Counted from the first letter of the stretch, positions 26,221 through 34,941 are shown. The stretch: 42,453 bases of DNA from Candidatus Stahliibacteriota bacterium (GCA_004377355.1 SOIB01000103.1:1-42453); one strand, 5' to 3'. Notes: generated by a model not told the origin, from the letters alone. Numbers and translations are program-made.

Positions 26221-27276
26221 TTAGTAATCTTTTTCTTCAATTTGTTTTTTTAATGACTCTATTTCTTCTGAGAGTCGAAGGAGTTGTTTCATAATTTCTT
26301 CCCGAACTATCTCCCTTCCTTCTTCGAATTGTTTTGGGGTAATCTTTTCTATTCGGAAATCTGGTGCCAACCGCTCCCAGTCAATGCCGCTTTTTCGTTC
26401 CTCTAATTGAACCAGGATCTCTAATCTACTCTTTCTCCTTATAATTGTAATTCTTACAGTGTCACCTGGAGATTGTGATAATAACATTTCTTTAAATCTT
26501 TCAAAATCAGAAATATTATTACCGTTTAGAGCAATAATTAAATCATGTTTTTGTATACCAGAAGTTTTAGCAGGTGATCCGATAATAATTTCATCTACAA
26601 TAATTCCCATACCGCCAGGAGCATTCCTTCCTACAATTCCCAACCAACCTCTTTTTACAGTTCCCATTTCCCTTATTTGTCCTATAGTGTTTAACATGTA
26701 TTCCACTTTTATTACCTCTGCAAAATTGCCAGGATTTGTGATACCACCCAAATTGTATAGAAAGCCCGGACTACTTACTCTACCCCCTATAATCCCAAGC
26801 AAACGCCCATTGACATCAAAAATACCCGCCCCATTATTACCGGGTGAGAGAGGAATTGAAAGGTTAAAAGATATTCCTTCAGGGCTCTGAATAAATCCCA
26901 TTCCAATTATTCCCATTTTCCCAAAAGAGTTACCATAGGCATAACAAAGCTGCCCTTTCTCCAAATTCTCTGAGATTATTGGGGTATTGAAAGTTTCTTC
27001 TGTCTCTATTAGTGTAATTCCTGTAACAGGGTCACGCCCCCTACTTTTTGCACGACTGAGATTTCCGTATTTATCTTCTATTTGTAAGGGTTCGCCTTCT
27101 CTTACGAAGCACACTGTTACTACACTATGAGCGTCAATAACTGTACCTGTCATACTAATATCACCTTTATGTGTATGAACACTTACCACGTAAGGGGATA
27201 CTTTATCCTCTAAACGTCTTACCTCTTTATCCACTTCCGAAAGATACGTGGACATTAATATTAATAGAATAGTCAT
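26221..27276 (-). CDS. HtrA-like pseudoprotease with PDZ domain
   Basis: 351-residue protein with a trypsin-like S1C fold followed by one PDZ domain (about 205-295; IVDEIIIGSPAKTSGIQKHD). The hydrophobic start MTILLILMS may be a signal peptide. The fold matches HtrA, but the catalytic positions are changed: the GNSGG loop reads SPGNNGAGIF, with Asn148 for Ser, and the TNNHV position reads TVCFV, with Phe for His. An Asp (RDPVTGITLIE) is kept. It is therefore probably not a protease but a binding or sensor protein. AGAAGAAGG precedes the ATG, 22 bp after the anti-sigma stop. It is the third gene of a sigma/anti-sigma operon, where true HtrA proteases are often found. The C-terminus ends in a charged helix that may be coiled. 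Confidence 0.8.
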   Translation of the reverse strand: MTILLILMSTYLSEVDKEVRRLEDKVSPYVVSVHTHKGDISMTGTVIDAHSVVTVCFVREGEPLQIEDKYGNLSRAKSRGRDPVTGITLIETEETFNTPIISENLEKGQLCYAYGNSFGKMGIIGMGFIQSPEGISFNLSIPLSPGNNGAGIFDVNGRLLGIIGGRVSSPGFLYNLGGITNPGNFAEVIKVEYMLNTIGQIREMGTVKRGWLGIVGRNAPGGMGIIVDEIIIGSPAKTSGIQKHDLIIALNGNNISDFERFKEMLLSQSPGDTVRITIIRRKSRLEILVQLEERKSGIDWERLAPDFRIEKITPKQFEEGREIVREEIMKQLLRLSEEIESLKKQIEEKDY

Positions 27277-27298
27277 AAATAACCTTCTTCTTTAATCT

Positions 27299-27727
27299 CT
27301 AGAGACTACCTCCTTCATAATTGGTGAGTATGTAGTCTCCCTCAGTTTCATACAAAATTTCCATATATGGAGTCCTCTCTTCCTTCATGATGTAGTATTC
27401 TTTCGGTTTTTCTTCGGCAATGTATGGTTGGTGACCTAGGGTTAGGACTAGGAGCGCTCCTAAGCCTGTTAACAAGGAGGTGCTAAAAATGATACGTAGA
27501 AAATAGTTTCTTGGGCGAGCATAACCTATTATCTTCTTTTTTATTCGTAGAGATGGTTGAGGTATTTCTATACCCCTTACCTTTTCCTTTATTAATTGAA
27601 AATCTTTTAGTAATTCCTCACAGTTTTTGCATTCTAAAATATGTCTCTCCACCCGAATGATTTCATCTCGGCTTAGTTCACCATCAATATATGGAGATAA
27701 TAGTTCTTCTATTTTACTGCAGTTCAC
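27299..27727 (-). CDS. Anti-sigma factor with ZAS zinc finger and one TM segment
   Basis: 142 residues. The cytoplasmic N-terminus has the zinc-binding pattern Cys3 ... His29-x3-Cys33-x2-Cys36 (RHILECKNCEELL), the ZAS domain that clamps ECF sigma factors. One membrane helix follows at about 75-98 (IIFSTSLLTGLGALLVLTLG), then a short periplasmic tail of some 45 residues. It starts two bases after the sigma stop, so the pair is translationally coupled. It is expected to hold the sigma factor at the inner membrane until an envelope or redox signal releases it. No site-1 or site-2 protease gene is nearby. Confidence 0.88.
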   Translation of the reverse strand: MNCSKIEELLSPYIDGELSRDEIIRVERHILECKNCEELLKDFQLIKEKVRGIEIPQPSLRIKKKIIGYARPRNYFLRIIFSTSLLTGLGALLVLTLGHQPYIAEEKPKEYYIMKEERTPYMEILYETEGDYILTNYEGGSL

Positions 27728-27729
27728 AA

Positions 27730-28182
27730 TTAACCTTCCAGGGAATCACGTAATTCTTTACGCGCTCTATTTAATCGGGATTTCACAGTTCCTATTTCCA
27801 CATCAAGGATATCGGCTATTTCTTTATAGTTCAACTGATTTATTTCTCTTAAGATAATTACTTCCTTTAATTTTGGTGACAATTTTTCAATTCCCCTCTC
27901 GATATCCAATTTTAGATCTATATCACGCCTTTTTCGTCTTATAAATGGCATTAAATTTAGCTTTCTTTTTTCCCTGCGCCAATGATCATAGACAGTGTTC
28001 CTTGCTACTGTGATAAGCCAAGCTTTCATATTCTCTATTTTGTCTATGTCAGATTTCATTACTTTTACAAAAGTATCCTGCAATAAATCCTCCGCCACAG
28101 CTTTATTTTGAACCATACCATATATAAATCCATAAATATAATCAACGTATTGCTTGTAAATTAATTCAATTTCTAATTTCAT
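27730..28182 (-). CDS. ECF-family RNA polymerase sigma factor
   Basis: 150-residue sigma factor with only regions 2 and 4. Region 2 shows AVAEDLLQDTFVKVMK and the DNA-contacting AWLITVARNTVYDHWRREK. Region 4 has LSPKLKEVIILREINQLNY followed by the helix-turn-helix EIADILDVEIGTVKSRLNRA. It is short, with no C-terminal sensory extension. The ATG at 28182 has no Shine-Dalgarno. Instead an ECF-type promoter, GGAAC-N17-CGTC, ends seven bases upstream, suggesting autoregulation and a nearly leaderless mRNA. It forms an operon with the zinc-finger anti-sigma and the PDZ pseudoprotease. Confidence 0.93.
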   Translation of the reverse strand: MKLEIELIYKQYVDYIYGFIYGMVQNKAVAEDLLQDTFVKVMKSDIDKIENMKAWLITVARNTVYDHWRREKRKLNLMPFIRRKRRDIDLKLDIERGIEKLSPKLKEVIILREINQLNYKEIADILDVEIGTVKSRLNRARKELRDSLEG

Positions 28183-28189
28183 AATTAAA

Positions 28190-28215
28190 GACGATAAAAG
28201 GCTCTAATATGTTCC
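28190..28215 (-). promoter_or_regulatory. Candidate ECF-type autoregulatory promoter
   Basis: On the minus strand GGAAC (28215-28211), 17 bases, then CGTC (28193-28190), seven bases before the sigma ATG. GGAAC/CGTC is the layout recognised by many ECF sigma factors, and such genes commonly transcribe themselves. No sigma70-like pair stands out immediately upstream. Confidence 0.5.
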
Positions 28216-28558
28216 GTTTTCTTCTCATTTAATGTATTATAGAAAGATAAATACCTTCATATTACGTTTATAGTTGACCATGAAACCAGGAATTCTGTTA
28301 TGAATAACATCATTTACACATCGCTTGGAATATTAAAGGGGTTTTTAAATGATAGTTTCTTATCATACTATGATTATTATATATATAAAATAACGAGTAG
28401 TCAATAATTTATATAGCGTCTCAAAATTTCCACCGGAGCTACAGAATCTAGATATCTTCAGGAATTTTAAATTCTCATAAAATTTATTCATAAAGAGTTT
28501 TACTTTCAAAAAAGACCATAATCAAATGAGTATTCGTCTGTATTTAATATACCACCCC
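28216..28558. other. AT-rich divergent spacer, no gene seen
   Basis: This is the middle of the 479-bp gap between the sigma gene and groES. Only small hairpins were seen, such as ATGATA/TATCAT near 28348-28365. No ORF with a ribosome site and no CIRCE inverted repeat (TTAGCACTC type) was found. Confidence 0.5.
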
Positions 28559-28586
28559 TTGACAAATCTGGTAATCGTTGTATCAT
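28559..28586 (+). promoter_or_regulatory. Promoter of groES-groEL
   Basis: TTGACA (28559-28564), a 16-bp spacer and TATCAT (28581-28586). The leader of about 70 bases holds AAAAAGGAGG. No CIRCE element overlaps it, so HrcA control is not supported; a small TAGAG/CTCTA inverted repeat sits at about 28625-28643. Confidence 0.6.
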
Positions 28587-28661
28587 TATTATTGTTTTTA
28601 AATCCACTTTTTAACTTTTTAGATTAGAGATTTTCGTACTCTATAAAAAGGAGGTAAAGCA

Positions 28662-28937
28662 ATGATAAAACCTGTAGGAAGACGAGTGTTGGTAAAGAGA
28701 GTGGAGGAAGGTGAGGAGAAGAAGAAGGGAGGAATTATTATACCGGATACTGCAAAGGAGAAACCACAGCAGGGTATTGTAGAAGCAGTTGCAGAGGTTT
28801 CTAAAGATGATGACCCAATGCCCGTAAAAAAGGGTGATAGGATTTTATTTGGCAAGTATGGTGGAACTGAGATAGAATATAATGAAGAAGAATATCTCAT
28901 ACTGGAAGAAGACGATATTCTTGCTAAGATTGAGTAA
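28662..28937 (+). CDS. groES: Co-chaperonin GroES
   Basis: 91-residue lid of the GroEL chamber, cytoplasmic heptamer. The N-terminus IKPVGRRVLVKRVEEGEEKK is followed by the mobile loop GGIIIPDTAKEKPQQG, which contacts GroEL, and the C-terminal YNEEEYLILEEDDILAKIE strand. Length and motifs are normal. AAGGAGG precedes the ATG at ideal spacing, and the gene is 15 bp upstream of groEL. Confidence 0.97.
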   Translation: MIKPVGRRVLVKRVEEGEEKKKGGIIIPDTAKEKPQQGIVEAVAEVSKDDDPMPVKKGDRILFGKYGGTEIEYNEEEYLILEEDDILAKIE

Positions 28938-28952
28938 TAAGGAGGTATTAAG

Positions 28953-30587
28953 ATGGCTGCAAAAGATATAATTTATTCGCAGGATGCAAGTAATGCCTTA
29001 AAAAGAGGCGTTTCTAAACTGGCAAAAGCTGTAAGAGTGACACTTGGTCCGAAAGGTAGAAATGTCGCCCTGGAAAAAAGCTGGGGATCACCAACTATCA
29101 CAAAAGATGGTGTTACTGTTGCGAAAGAGGTTGAATTAGAAGACCCATTTGAGAATATGGGTGCTCAGATGGTAAAAGAGGTTGCATCGCATACTAGTGA
29201 AGTAGCTGGGGATGGAACTACTACCGCTACGGTCCTTGCTGAAGCTATTTTGCAGGAAGGAATGAAGAATGTGGCAGCTGGCGTTAACCCGATGGCCCTC
29301 AAGAGGGGTATGCTAAAAGCGGTGGATAAAGTGGTAGTAGAATTGGAAAAAATATCTCAGGAATTGAAGGAAAGAAGGGAGATTGAACAGGTTGCAACTA
29401 TTTCTGCAAACAATGATAAGGAGATCGGTAAAATTATTGCGGATGCAATGGAAAAAGCAGGTAAAGACGGAGTTATAACCTCAGAAGAAGGTAAAGGGCT
29501 GAAAACTGAACTCGATGTAGTTGAAGGTATGCAGTTTGATAGAGGATACGTATCTCCATATTTTATAACTGACCAAGAGGAAATGATATGTGAGCTGGAA
29601 GATACGTTAATTCTAATAAATGATGGTAAGATATCTGGTATGAAGAATCTCTTACCTCTCCTGGAGAGGATTTCACAGATGGGTAAACCTCTCCTTATCA
29701 TTGCGGAGAGTGTAGAGGGTGAAGCACTGGCAACTCTTGTTGTAAACAAACTAAGAGGGACCCTAGGTGCTGCCGCTGTTAAAGCTCCAGGCTACGGTGA
29801 TAGGAGAAAAGAGATGCTCCAGGATATTGCTGTTCTTACTGGTGGTCAATTTATCTCTGAAGAAGTAGGAATTAAATTAGAGAATGTTAAAATTGAGGAC
29901 CTTGGAGTTGCAAAGAAGGTAAAGATAGATAAGGATACAACTACAATTATTGAAGGTAAAGGTAAGACTGAAGATATAAAAGGGAGAATACAGCAGATTA
30001 AATCAGCGATAGATACAACTACTTCTGATTATGATAAAGAAAAACTTCAAGAGCGTTTGGCAAAACTTTCTGGTGGTGTTGCTGTTATTAAAGTTGGTGC
30101 AGCAACTGAGATTGAAATGAAAGAGAAAAAAGCAAGAGTGGAAGACGCACTCCACGCCACAAGAGCAGCGGTTGAAGAAGGTATCATTCCGGGTGGTGGG
30201 GTTGGTTACATTAGAACTATCCCTACCATTGAGAAATTTAGTGAAACGCTTGAGGGTGAAGAACGACTTGGCGCCATTATAATTGCTAAAGTGCTCTCTG
30301 AACCCTTAAGATGGATTGCAAATAATGCTGGAGAAGAAGGAGTGGTTATAGTTGAGAAAGTTAAATCTGCTAAAGAGAAGAATATAGGATTTAACGCAGA
30401 AACCCTGCAACTGGAAGACCTAATGGAAGCTGGTGTTCTGGATCCAACAAAGGTAGCAAGGATAGCACTCCAGAATGCTGTGTCTGTAGCTTCACTCCTT
30501 ACTACCACCGAAGCTTTAGTTGCAGAACATAAAGAAGAAAAAGAAGAGGCTGCCCCGGGTATGGGTGCTGGAATGCCTCCCATGTAA
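28953..30587 (+). CDS. groEL: Chaperonin GroEL
   Basis: 544-residue ATP-driven folding chaperonin. The equatorial domain shows [19 protein letters not shown] and the ATP-binding motif [16 protein letters not shown]. The apical domain has [14 protein letters not shown] and [20 protein letters not shown], and PGGGVGYIR lies in the second equatorial part. The C-terminal tail ends GMGAGMPPM, a short version of the usual Gly-Met repeats. AAGGAGG precedes the ATG. It is followed by a perfect-hairpin terminator. This single bicistronic groESL is probably the major chaperonin operon. Confidence 0.98.
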   Translation: MAAKDIIYSQDASNALKRGVSKLAKAVRVTLGPKGRNVALEKSWGSPTITKDGVTVAKEVELEDPFENMGAQMVKEVASHTSEVAGDGTTTATVLAEAILQEGMKNVAAGVNPMALKRGMLKAVDKVVVELEKISQELKERREIEQVATISANNDKEIGKIIADAMEKAGKDGVITSEEGKGLKTELDVVEGMQFDRGYVSPYFITDQEEMICELEDTLILINDGKISGMKNLLPLLERISQMGKPLLIIAESVEGEALATLVVNKLRGTLGAAAVKAPGYGDRRKEMLQDIAVLTGGQFISEEVGIKLENVKIEDLGVAKKVKIDKDTTTIIEGKGKTEDIKGRIQQIKSAIDTTTSDYDKEKLQERLAKLSGGVAVIKVGAATEIEMKEKKARVEDALHATRAAVEEGIIPGGGVGYIRTIPTIEKFSETLEGEERLGAIIIAKVLSEPLRWIANNAGEEGVVIVEKVKSAKEKNIGFNAETLQLEDLMEAGVLDPTKVARIALQNAVSVASLLTTTEALVAEHKEEKEEAAPGMGAGMPPM

Positions 30588-30605
30588 TATGTAAGATAAT
30601 AACGA

Positions 30606-30633
30606 AAAAGGGGCAGTATATACTGCCCCTTTT
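30606..30633. terminator. Bidirectional rho-independent terminator after groEL
   Basis: AAAAGGGGCAGTATATACTGCCCCTTTT is a perfect palindrome with T-rich or A-rich flanks on both sides. It sits 18 bp after the groEL stop and 22 bp from the stop of the convergent methyltransferase gene, so it can end both transcripts. Confidence 0.9.
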
Positions 30634-30655
30634 ATTTTATAGAATAAAGTAGAAT

Positions 30656-31396
30656 TTATTTAACTTTTGCTACATATAGAATTCTTTTAGTGAATCGGTC
30701 AACATTAGAGTGTTCAAAGCACTTAAATGTTCCTAAGGCCTTAAACCCTGTTTTTCGCAAACCTATTATTACTTCATCTTCATTATATCCCCTTTCACGG
30801 TGAATTTCATCTACCCGTGACCAGAAATTGCCTTTCTTCACAAATAATGTGAGATGAAGGGTGAGTAACTTATCTTTCCTATTGTAAAGATTCCTCCATA
30901 CACTTATTAGATCTGTATTTTCGTGTCTGATATCATGTTGTGATATAACTTCAAGACCATAGGGCGTATTCATGTCGAAAATAAAATGACTTTCCGGTAA
31001 AAGAGATTCCCATACAGAATAGAAAGCATCTAAGAGGTCTTTATAATTAAGTATATAATTCAGTGAATCAAAAATAGATATTGCCAGGTTGAAGTAACGA
31101 GGAAAAGGTAAACTTTTTACGGTTGCATGGATGAAGGATGATTTGGGTAATTTTAGTTTTGCGATTTTTAACATCTCAAGGGAATTATCAACACCTATTG
31201 ATTTTATACCCCTCTCGAAGAATGGTAGCATTGAATTTCCAGTTCCGCAGGTTATATCTAGCATAGGCACAAGCTTTGCATCAAAGAGTTCTGCTATATC
31301 AAGAATATATTGAATCCAATCATCATAATTCACATCCTCCATTAGCATATCATAATATTTTGCAATTTTTGTAAAAGATTTGTTTGAATTACTCAA
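30656..31396 (-). CDS. Class I SAM-dependent methyltransferase
   Basis: 246-residue Rossmann-fold methyltransferase. Motif I is MLDITCGTGNSMLPF, followed by IKSIGVDNSLEMLKIAK, whose Asp contacts the SAM ribose, and NLAISIFDSLNYI as motif II/III. FIFDMNTPYGLEV is typical of the small-molecule or ubiquinone-type group. The acceptor cannot be told from the sequence. The start is TTG at 31396, overlapping the end of the previous gene by 8 bp; Met17 (MLMEDVNYDDW) is an alternative but would lose a normal N-terminal helix. It is the last gene of the five-gene minus-strand operon. Confidence 0.85.
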   Translation of the reverse strand: MSNSNKSFTKIAKYYDMLMEDVNYDDWIQYILDIAELFDAKLVPMLDITCGTGNSMLPFFERGIKSIGVDNSLEMLKIAKLKLPKSSFIHATVKSLPFPRYFNLAISIFDSLNYILNYKDLLDAFYSVWESLLPESHFIFDMNTPYGLEVISQHDIRHENTDLISVWRNLYNRKDKLLTLHLTLFVKKGNFWSRVDEIHRERGYNEDEVIIGLRKTGFKALGTFKCFEHSNVDRFTKRILYVAKVK

Positions 31397-32165
31397 TTAT
31401 TATTTTATCTTCTTTTAATACAAACTCTCCAATATCTATTCTTGGTATAAATGGGATATAATTTTCTTCTACCATTTCCCAGAGGGAACGTGGAGAATAT
31501 CCCCTATCCTCCTTAAATCTGAATGCCTGATCTGAGAGGACCTTTGATATACCTTTTATTGCTTTTTCTTTCATAAGCTCGCTCTTCGAAATATTGTAGA
31601 ACCTGAGCCATAGTTTAAGGGCAACGTCGACTCCTTCTCCAGCAATTAAAGTCCATGTAGCAAATTTAAATGTCATGTCTGGTGCATTCTCTTTCATTGA
31701 GGATATCAGGAACCATTTTGAAGCTTCACGATAGTTCTTTGTGAATAGATAGTGAATAAAGCCTTTTAAAAAGGGGATTTCCCAGCTGTCAGGATTCTTT
31801 AGCATTCCTTTATTCAATAATTTCATTGAGAGGTCTATCCTTTTCACATCATCAGATAGAAGAATACTTCCAATTGTATAGGCTGGTAGAAATCGAGAAT
31901 CAAGATCAGTTAGAACATCTAGAATATGATATAGGTAGGGGTATTTCCTATCCGTCATTCGATGTCCTCCAAAATAAACCCCGGCTTCTATCCATATAAA
32001 ATCTGCAAATAGATTATCAAAACCCAAAGTGATACCTTGAAGGAATTTACCTGACGGAAAGAATAGAAGTTCTTCGCCTTCTCTTCTTGGAATCCACTCA
32101 AAACAAGTTATCTCAACAATAACTAGGAGACCAATTAGTACGATAAGGAGTAATACTCTCTTCAC
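31389..32165 (-). CDS. Membrane-anchored protein of unknown function, TPR-like helices
   Basis: 258 residues, not assigned to a named family. One hydrophobic segment at about 4-22 (VLLLIVLIGLLVIVEITCF) looks like an uncleaved anchor or signal. The rest resembles degenerate TPR helices, for example LLNKGMLKNPDSWEIPFLKG and YLFTKNYREASKWFLISS, preceded by a conserved-looking FADFIWIEAGVYFGGHR. It starts with GTG overlapping the permease stop, with AAGGA upstream. Its coupling to an ABC-2 permease suggests it works with that exporter, possibly on the periplasmic side. Confidence 0.65.
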   Translation of the reverse strand: MKRVLLLIVLIGLLVIVEITCFEWIPRREGEELLFFPSGKFLQGITLGFDNLFADFIWIEAGVYFGGHRMTDRKYPYLYHILDVLTDLDSRFLPAYTIGSILLSDDVKRIDLSMKLLNKGMLKNPDSWEIPFLKGFIHYLFTKNYREASKWFLISSMKENAPDMTFKFATWTLIAGEGVDVALKLWLRFYNISKSELMKEKAIKGISKVLSDQAFRFKEDRGYSPRSLWEMVEENYIPFIPRIDIGEFVLKEDKIIIE

Positions 32166-32929
32166 TGGTATTCCTTAAGAGAATAGAATATAGATGATAG
32201 GATTAGAAGTATCGTTGAATAAAGAACTGAATAAGAGAAAGCCAGGAAATAAGAATTAATCGATATCGGTATATGATAGACTACACTGGCTTTAACGTTG
32301 AATACAGAAAAATTTGGCAATATGAAGTAGAGAAAATTTACGATAGGACTTAGTTCAGGCAGCTTCATTACTACAACCAAATCCTTAAGGTAATGGGTAA
32401 GTTGTCCTATAAAGAACATCATGAGTGTAAGTATTCCTGCTGTTATTGGCGTGGTGAAACATGAGAGGAATAAAGCCAGGGCATTAAGAAGAAGAAACTC
32501 AAATAGAAAGAAGTATAAGGCATTGAGTAGATACCAGTCTACTCCTCCCAGATAGAATCTCGTAAATAAAATGAAAATAATAAATAAGATAAACTGAATG
32601 AATATAATAAGATAATATAATCCTAGAAACTTACCAAAAACAAATTCCCAATCCCTGACAGGTTTTGACATTATAGAATATATTGTCTTTCTCTCAATTT
32701 CTTGATAAAGGATACGCGTTCCTATGAGAACAACTGTAAATAAGCTAAATAACTCGACCATCCCTAAACCAAAATCCTTAATTATTTTATGCGCCTGCCC
32801 AATTGATATAGGGACAAAAATCTTTGAAGCAGCGATTAGTAAAAAGCCTAATATAGATAAGCTAAGAAGGGTCTTATCCCTTATGGATTCTTTGAAGGTA
32901 TTCACAGAAATAGCGAGTATTTTATTCAT
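32162..32929 (-). CDS. ABC-2 type transporter permease
   Basis: 255-residue inner-membrane protein with about six hydrophobic segments. The N-terminus MNKILAISVNTFKESIRDKT is the typical cytoplasmic elbow of ABC-2 permeases, and YQEIERKTIYSIMSKPVRDWEFVFGKF is the family's coupling region before TM3. It pairs with the ATPase encoded just upstream, whose end it overlaps by 8 bp. Substrate is unknown; this class exports lipids, drugs, peptides or acts in gliding-type complexes. Confidence 0.85.
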   Translation of the reverse strand: MNKILAISVNTFKESIRDKTLLSLSILGFLLIAASKIFVPISIGQAHKIIKDFGLGMVELFSLFTVVLIGTRILYQEIERKTIYSIMSKPVRDWEFVFGKFLGLYYLIIFIQFILFIIFILFTRFYLGGVDWYLLNALYFFLFEFLLLNALALFLSCFTTPITAGILTLMMFFIGQLTHYLKDLVVVMKLPELSPIVNFLYFILPNFSVFNVKASVVYHIPISINSYFLAFSYSVLYSTILLILSSIFYSLKEYQ

Positions 32930-33824
32930 ACACAGTTTTCATAAAGTGTTCTTCAAGGCTCATCCGTTGCGGAACGACAGAAATGACACTTCCACCTTTT
33001 TCGGTTATAAGTTTTATTACCTTATCCCTTTTTTCTTCATCTGAAGTTCTAATGTATGTTACTTCCCCTTCTTCTCTTAAATTGCCATATTTTTTTAACC
33101 ATTCTTTCTTTTTTATCCCCTCGATTTCAATATCTGTGTATCGGATGTCAGTCTTAAGGATTTCTCTCAAATAACCAATTTTTTTCATCTTACCCTCAAT
33201 AATTATTCCGACTCTGTTACAGATAGCTTCAACATCGGATAAAATGTGCGAAGAGAGGAGTATGGTTTTACCGGAACTATTAACTTTTTGAATAAGATCT
33301 TTCAATTCTTTTCTACCAATAGGGTCGAGACCACTCAATGGTTCATCAAGAATCAAAAGATCTGGATCACCAATAAAAGCCTGTGCAAAACCAATTCTCT
33401 GAATCATACCTTTTGAATAAGTAGAAATTCTTCTATATATATCTTTTTTAAGTCCTACTAACTCGAGTATTTCCTCTAACTCTTCTTCTTTTGTATTCCT
33501 ATCATATAATCTGCTGTAAAATCTGAGTAATTCTATTCCATTGAGATGTCTGTAAAATGTAGGATTTTCAGGAAGGAATCCCATTCTCTTTTTTGCCAAA
33601 ATCATATCCATTCCTCCCCAAAGCATTACACTTCCAGAACTTGGTTTTAGTAAGCCAGTAATAATCTTTAATACGGTTGTTTTGCCTGCTCCATTCGGCC
33701 CCAGTAACCCAAAAGTTTCTCCTTCTGCAACATCCATATTAAGACCATTTACACCAAAAGTTTTCCTTCTCATGAACGGAGAAGAATATATTTTAACAAG
33801 ATTTTTAATCTCGATTACCTTCAT
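32922..33824 (-). CDS. ABC transporter ATP-binding protein
   Basis: About 300 residues. Walker A GLLGPNGAGKTTVLKI, Q-loop region GFLPENPTFYRH, signature YSKGMIQRIGFAQAF and Walker B DLLILDEPLSGLDP are all intact, followed by the switch histidine in LLSSHILSD. The C-terminal extension (about 215-300) is the regulatory domain common in CcmA/NatA-type ATPases paired with ABC-2 permeases. The track starts at GTG 33830, but the ATG at 33824 has AGGAG seven bases upstream and overlaps the radical SAM stop as ATGA, so it is preferred. Confidence 0.93.
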   Translation of the reverse strand: MKVIEIKNLVKIYSSPFMRRKTFGVNGLNMDVAEGETFGLLGPNGAGKTTVLKIITGLLKPSSGSVMLWGGMDMILAKKRMGFLPENPTFYRHLNGIELLRFYSRLYDRNTKEEELEEILELVGLKKDIYRRISTYSKGMIQRIGFAQAFIGDPDLLILDEPLSGLDPIGRKELKDLIQKVNSSGKTILLSSHILSDVEAICNRVGIIIEGKMKKIGYLREILKTDIRYTDIEIEGIKKKEWLKKYGNLREEGEVTYIRTSDEEKRDKVIKLITEKGGSVISVVPQRMSLEEHFMKTVYE

Positions 33825-34933
33825 TTCCACACTCCTGCAATCGCTTTTTTACAGGTAGGACATTTATTAGTTTTAATTTTGCTCTCAATAATTGAATATC
33901 CTCTTCTCCTAATGAGTAACTCACCACAACCAGGACAATAAGTGTTAGTTCCAGGGTGATCGATTGGGACATTTCCAACATAGGCATAATGAACCCCCAT
34001 TTCCATAGCCATATTCCTTGCATCTTCCACTGTTTTAAGTGGTGTTCTTGGTAAGTTTTCCAATCTGTATGTTGGATAAAAACGGGAGAAATGAAGAGGG
34101 ACATCAGATCCAAGGTTTCCAAGCAACCATTTGATCATTTCTTTTATTTCTTCCCTTCCATCATTTATAGTTGCTACTATCAAATATGTTATCTCCAGCC
34201 ATACACCCCCTTCTTTTAAATCCTTTAAAGTCTCTAGAACTGGTTTAAGGGTAGCATTTGAGATATTTAAATAGTTCTCGTTAGTGAAAAATTTAAGATC
34301 CACATTAGCTCCATCAAGATAAGGTATAATTTCCCTTAACGGTTTCTTTTTGATATAACCAGCAGAGTGGTAAATGTTCCTTATCCCATGCCTTTGGGCA
34401 ATTACTGCAGAATCTATCATATATTCGATGAAAATCGTTGGTTCAGTATAAGTATAGGCTATTGTTTTGATGTCATATTTCTTTTTATAATGGAGTAAAT
34501 TGTTTATCAAATCCTCGGGAGGGAGTTTATAATTCCTTGTATATTCAGGTTTTACTTGGGAGATCGTGTAATTCTGACAGTATTTACATCGTAGATTGCA
34601 TCCAGCTGTTGCTATGGAAAAGGCAATAGTCCCGGGTAGGAAGTGATATAGCGGTTTCTTTTCAATCGGGTCAAGGTGAACAGCACATGGATTACCATAA
34701 ACAAGGGTATATAAACTTCCATCTCTGTTTTCCCTGACCCTGCAGAGTCCTCTTTTCCCTTCATCCAGAATACACTGATGGGGGCAATTTTGGCACTTTA
34801 CTTTCTTATCCGGTAATTTCTCCCAGTATAATGCAATGCGAGGTTCTACATAACCAAAGGATTCTTTCTGACCATAAGCTTTTAGCGCAAAAGGTAAGGT
34901 TAATAATGTTTTCAAAAAATCTCTTCTATTCAT
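33821..34933 (-). CDS. amrS: AmrS-type radical SAM protein with Tat signal
   Basis: 370 residues matching the AmmeMemoRadiSam system radical SAM enzyme family, related to pyruvate formate-lyase activases. The 4Fe-4S cluster motif is AGCNLRCKYCQNYTIS (CX3CX2C). An N-terminal Cys set CQNCPHQC is followed by GKRGLCRVREN and DPIEKKPLYHFLPG, all typical. The C-terminus has CPGCGE and CPTCKK, a zinc-ribbon pair. The N-terminus MNRRDFLKTLLTLPFALKAYG is a twin-arginine signal, unexpected for a radical SAM enzyme but reported to my memory in some family members. The MEMO1 and AMMECR1 partners are not in the window, and the substrate is unknown. The ATG lies eight bases after a TATTAT box, with no Shine-Dalgarno. 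It heads the operon with the ABC exporter. Confidence 0.87.
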   Translation of the reverse strand: MNRRDFLKTLLTLPFALKAYGQKESFGYVEPRIALYWEKLPDKKVKCQNCPHQCILDEGKRGLCRVRENRDGSLYTLVYGNPCAVHLDPIEKKPLYHFLPGTIAFSIATAGCNLRCKYCQNYTISQVKPEYTRNYKLPPEDLINNLLHYKKKYDIKTIAYTYTEPTIFIEYMIDSAVIAQRHGIRNIYHSAGYIKKKPLREIIPYLDGANVDLKFFTNENYLNISNATLKPVLETLKDLKEGGVWLEITYLIVATINDGREEIKEMIKWLLGNLGSDVPLHFSRFYPTYRLENLPRTPLKTVEDARNMAMEMGVHYAYVGNVPIDHPGTNTYCPGCGELLIRRRGYSIIESKIKTNKCPTCKKAIAGVWK

Positions 34934-34941
34934 CCAACAAC

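Noticed and set aside
28559-28661. CIRCE/HrcA operator upstream of groES
   Set aside because: No TTAGCACTC-N9-GAGTGCTAA inverted repeat; the small TAGAG/CTCTA pair is too short.
33805-34122. 105-aa minus ORF within the radical SAM gene
   Set aside because: Alternative frame of a gene with clear cluster and family motifs.
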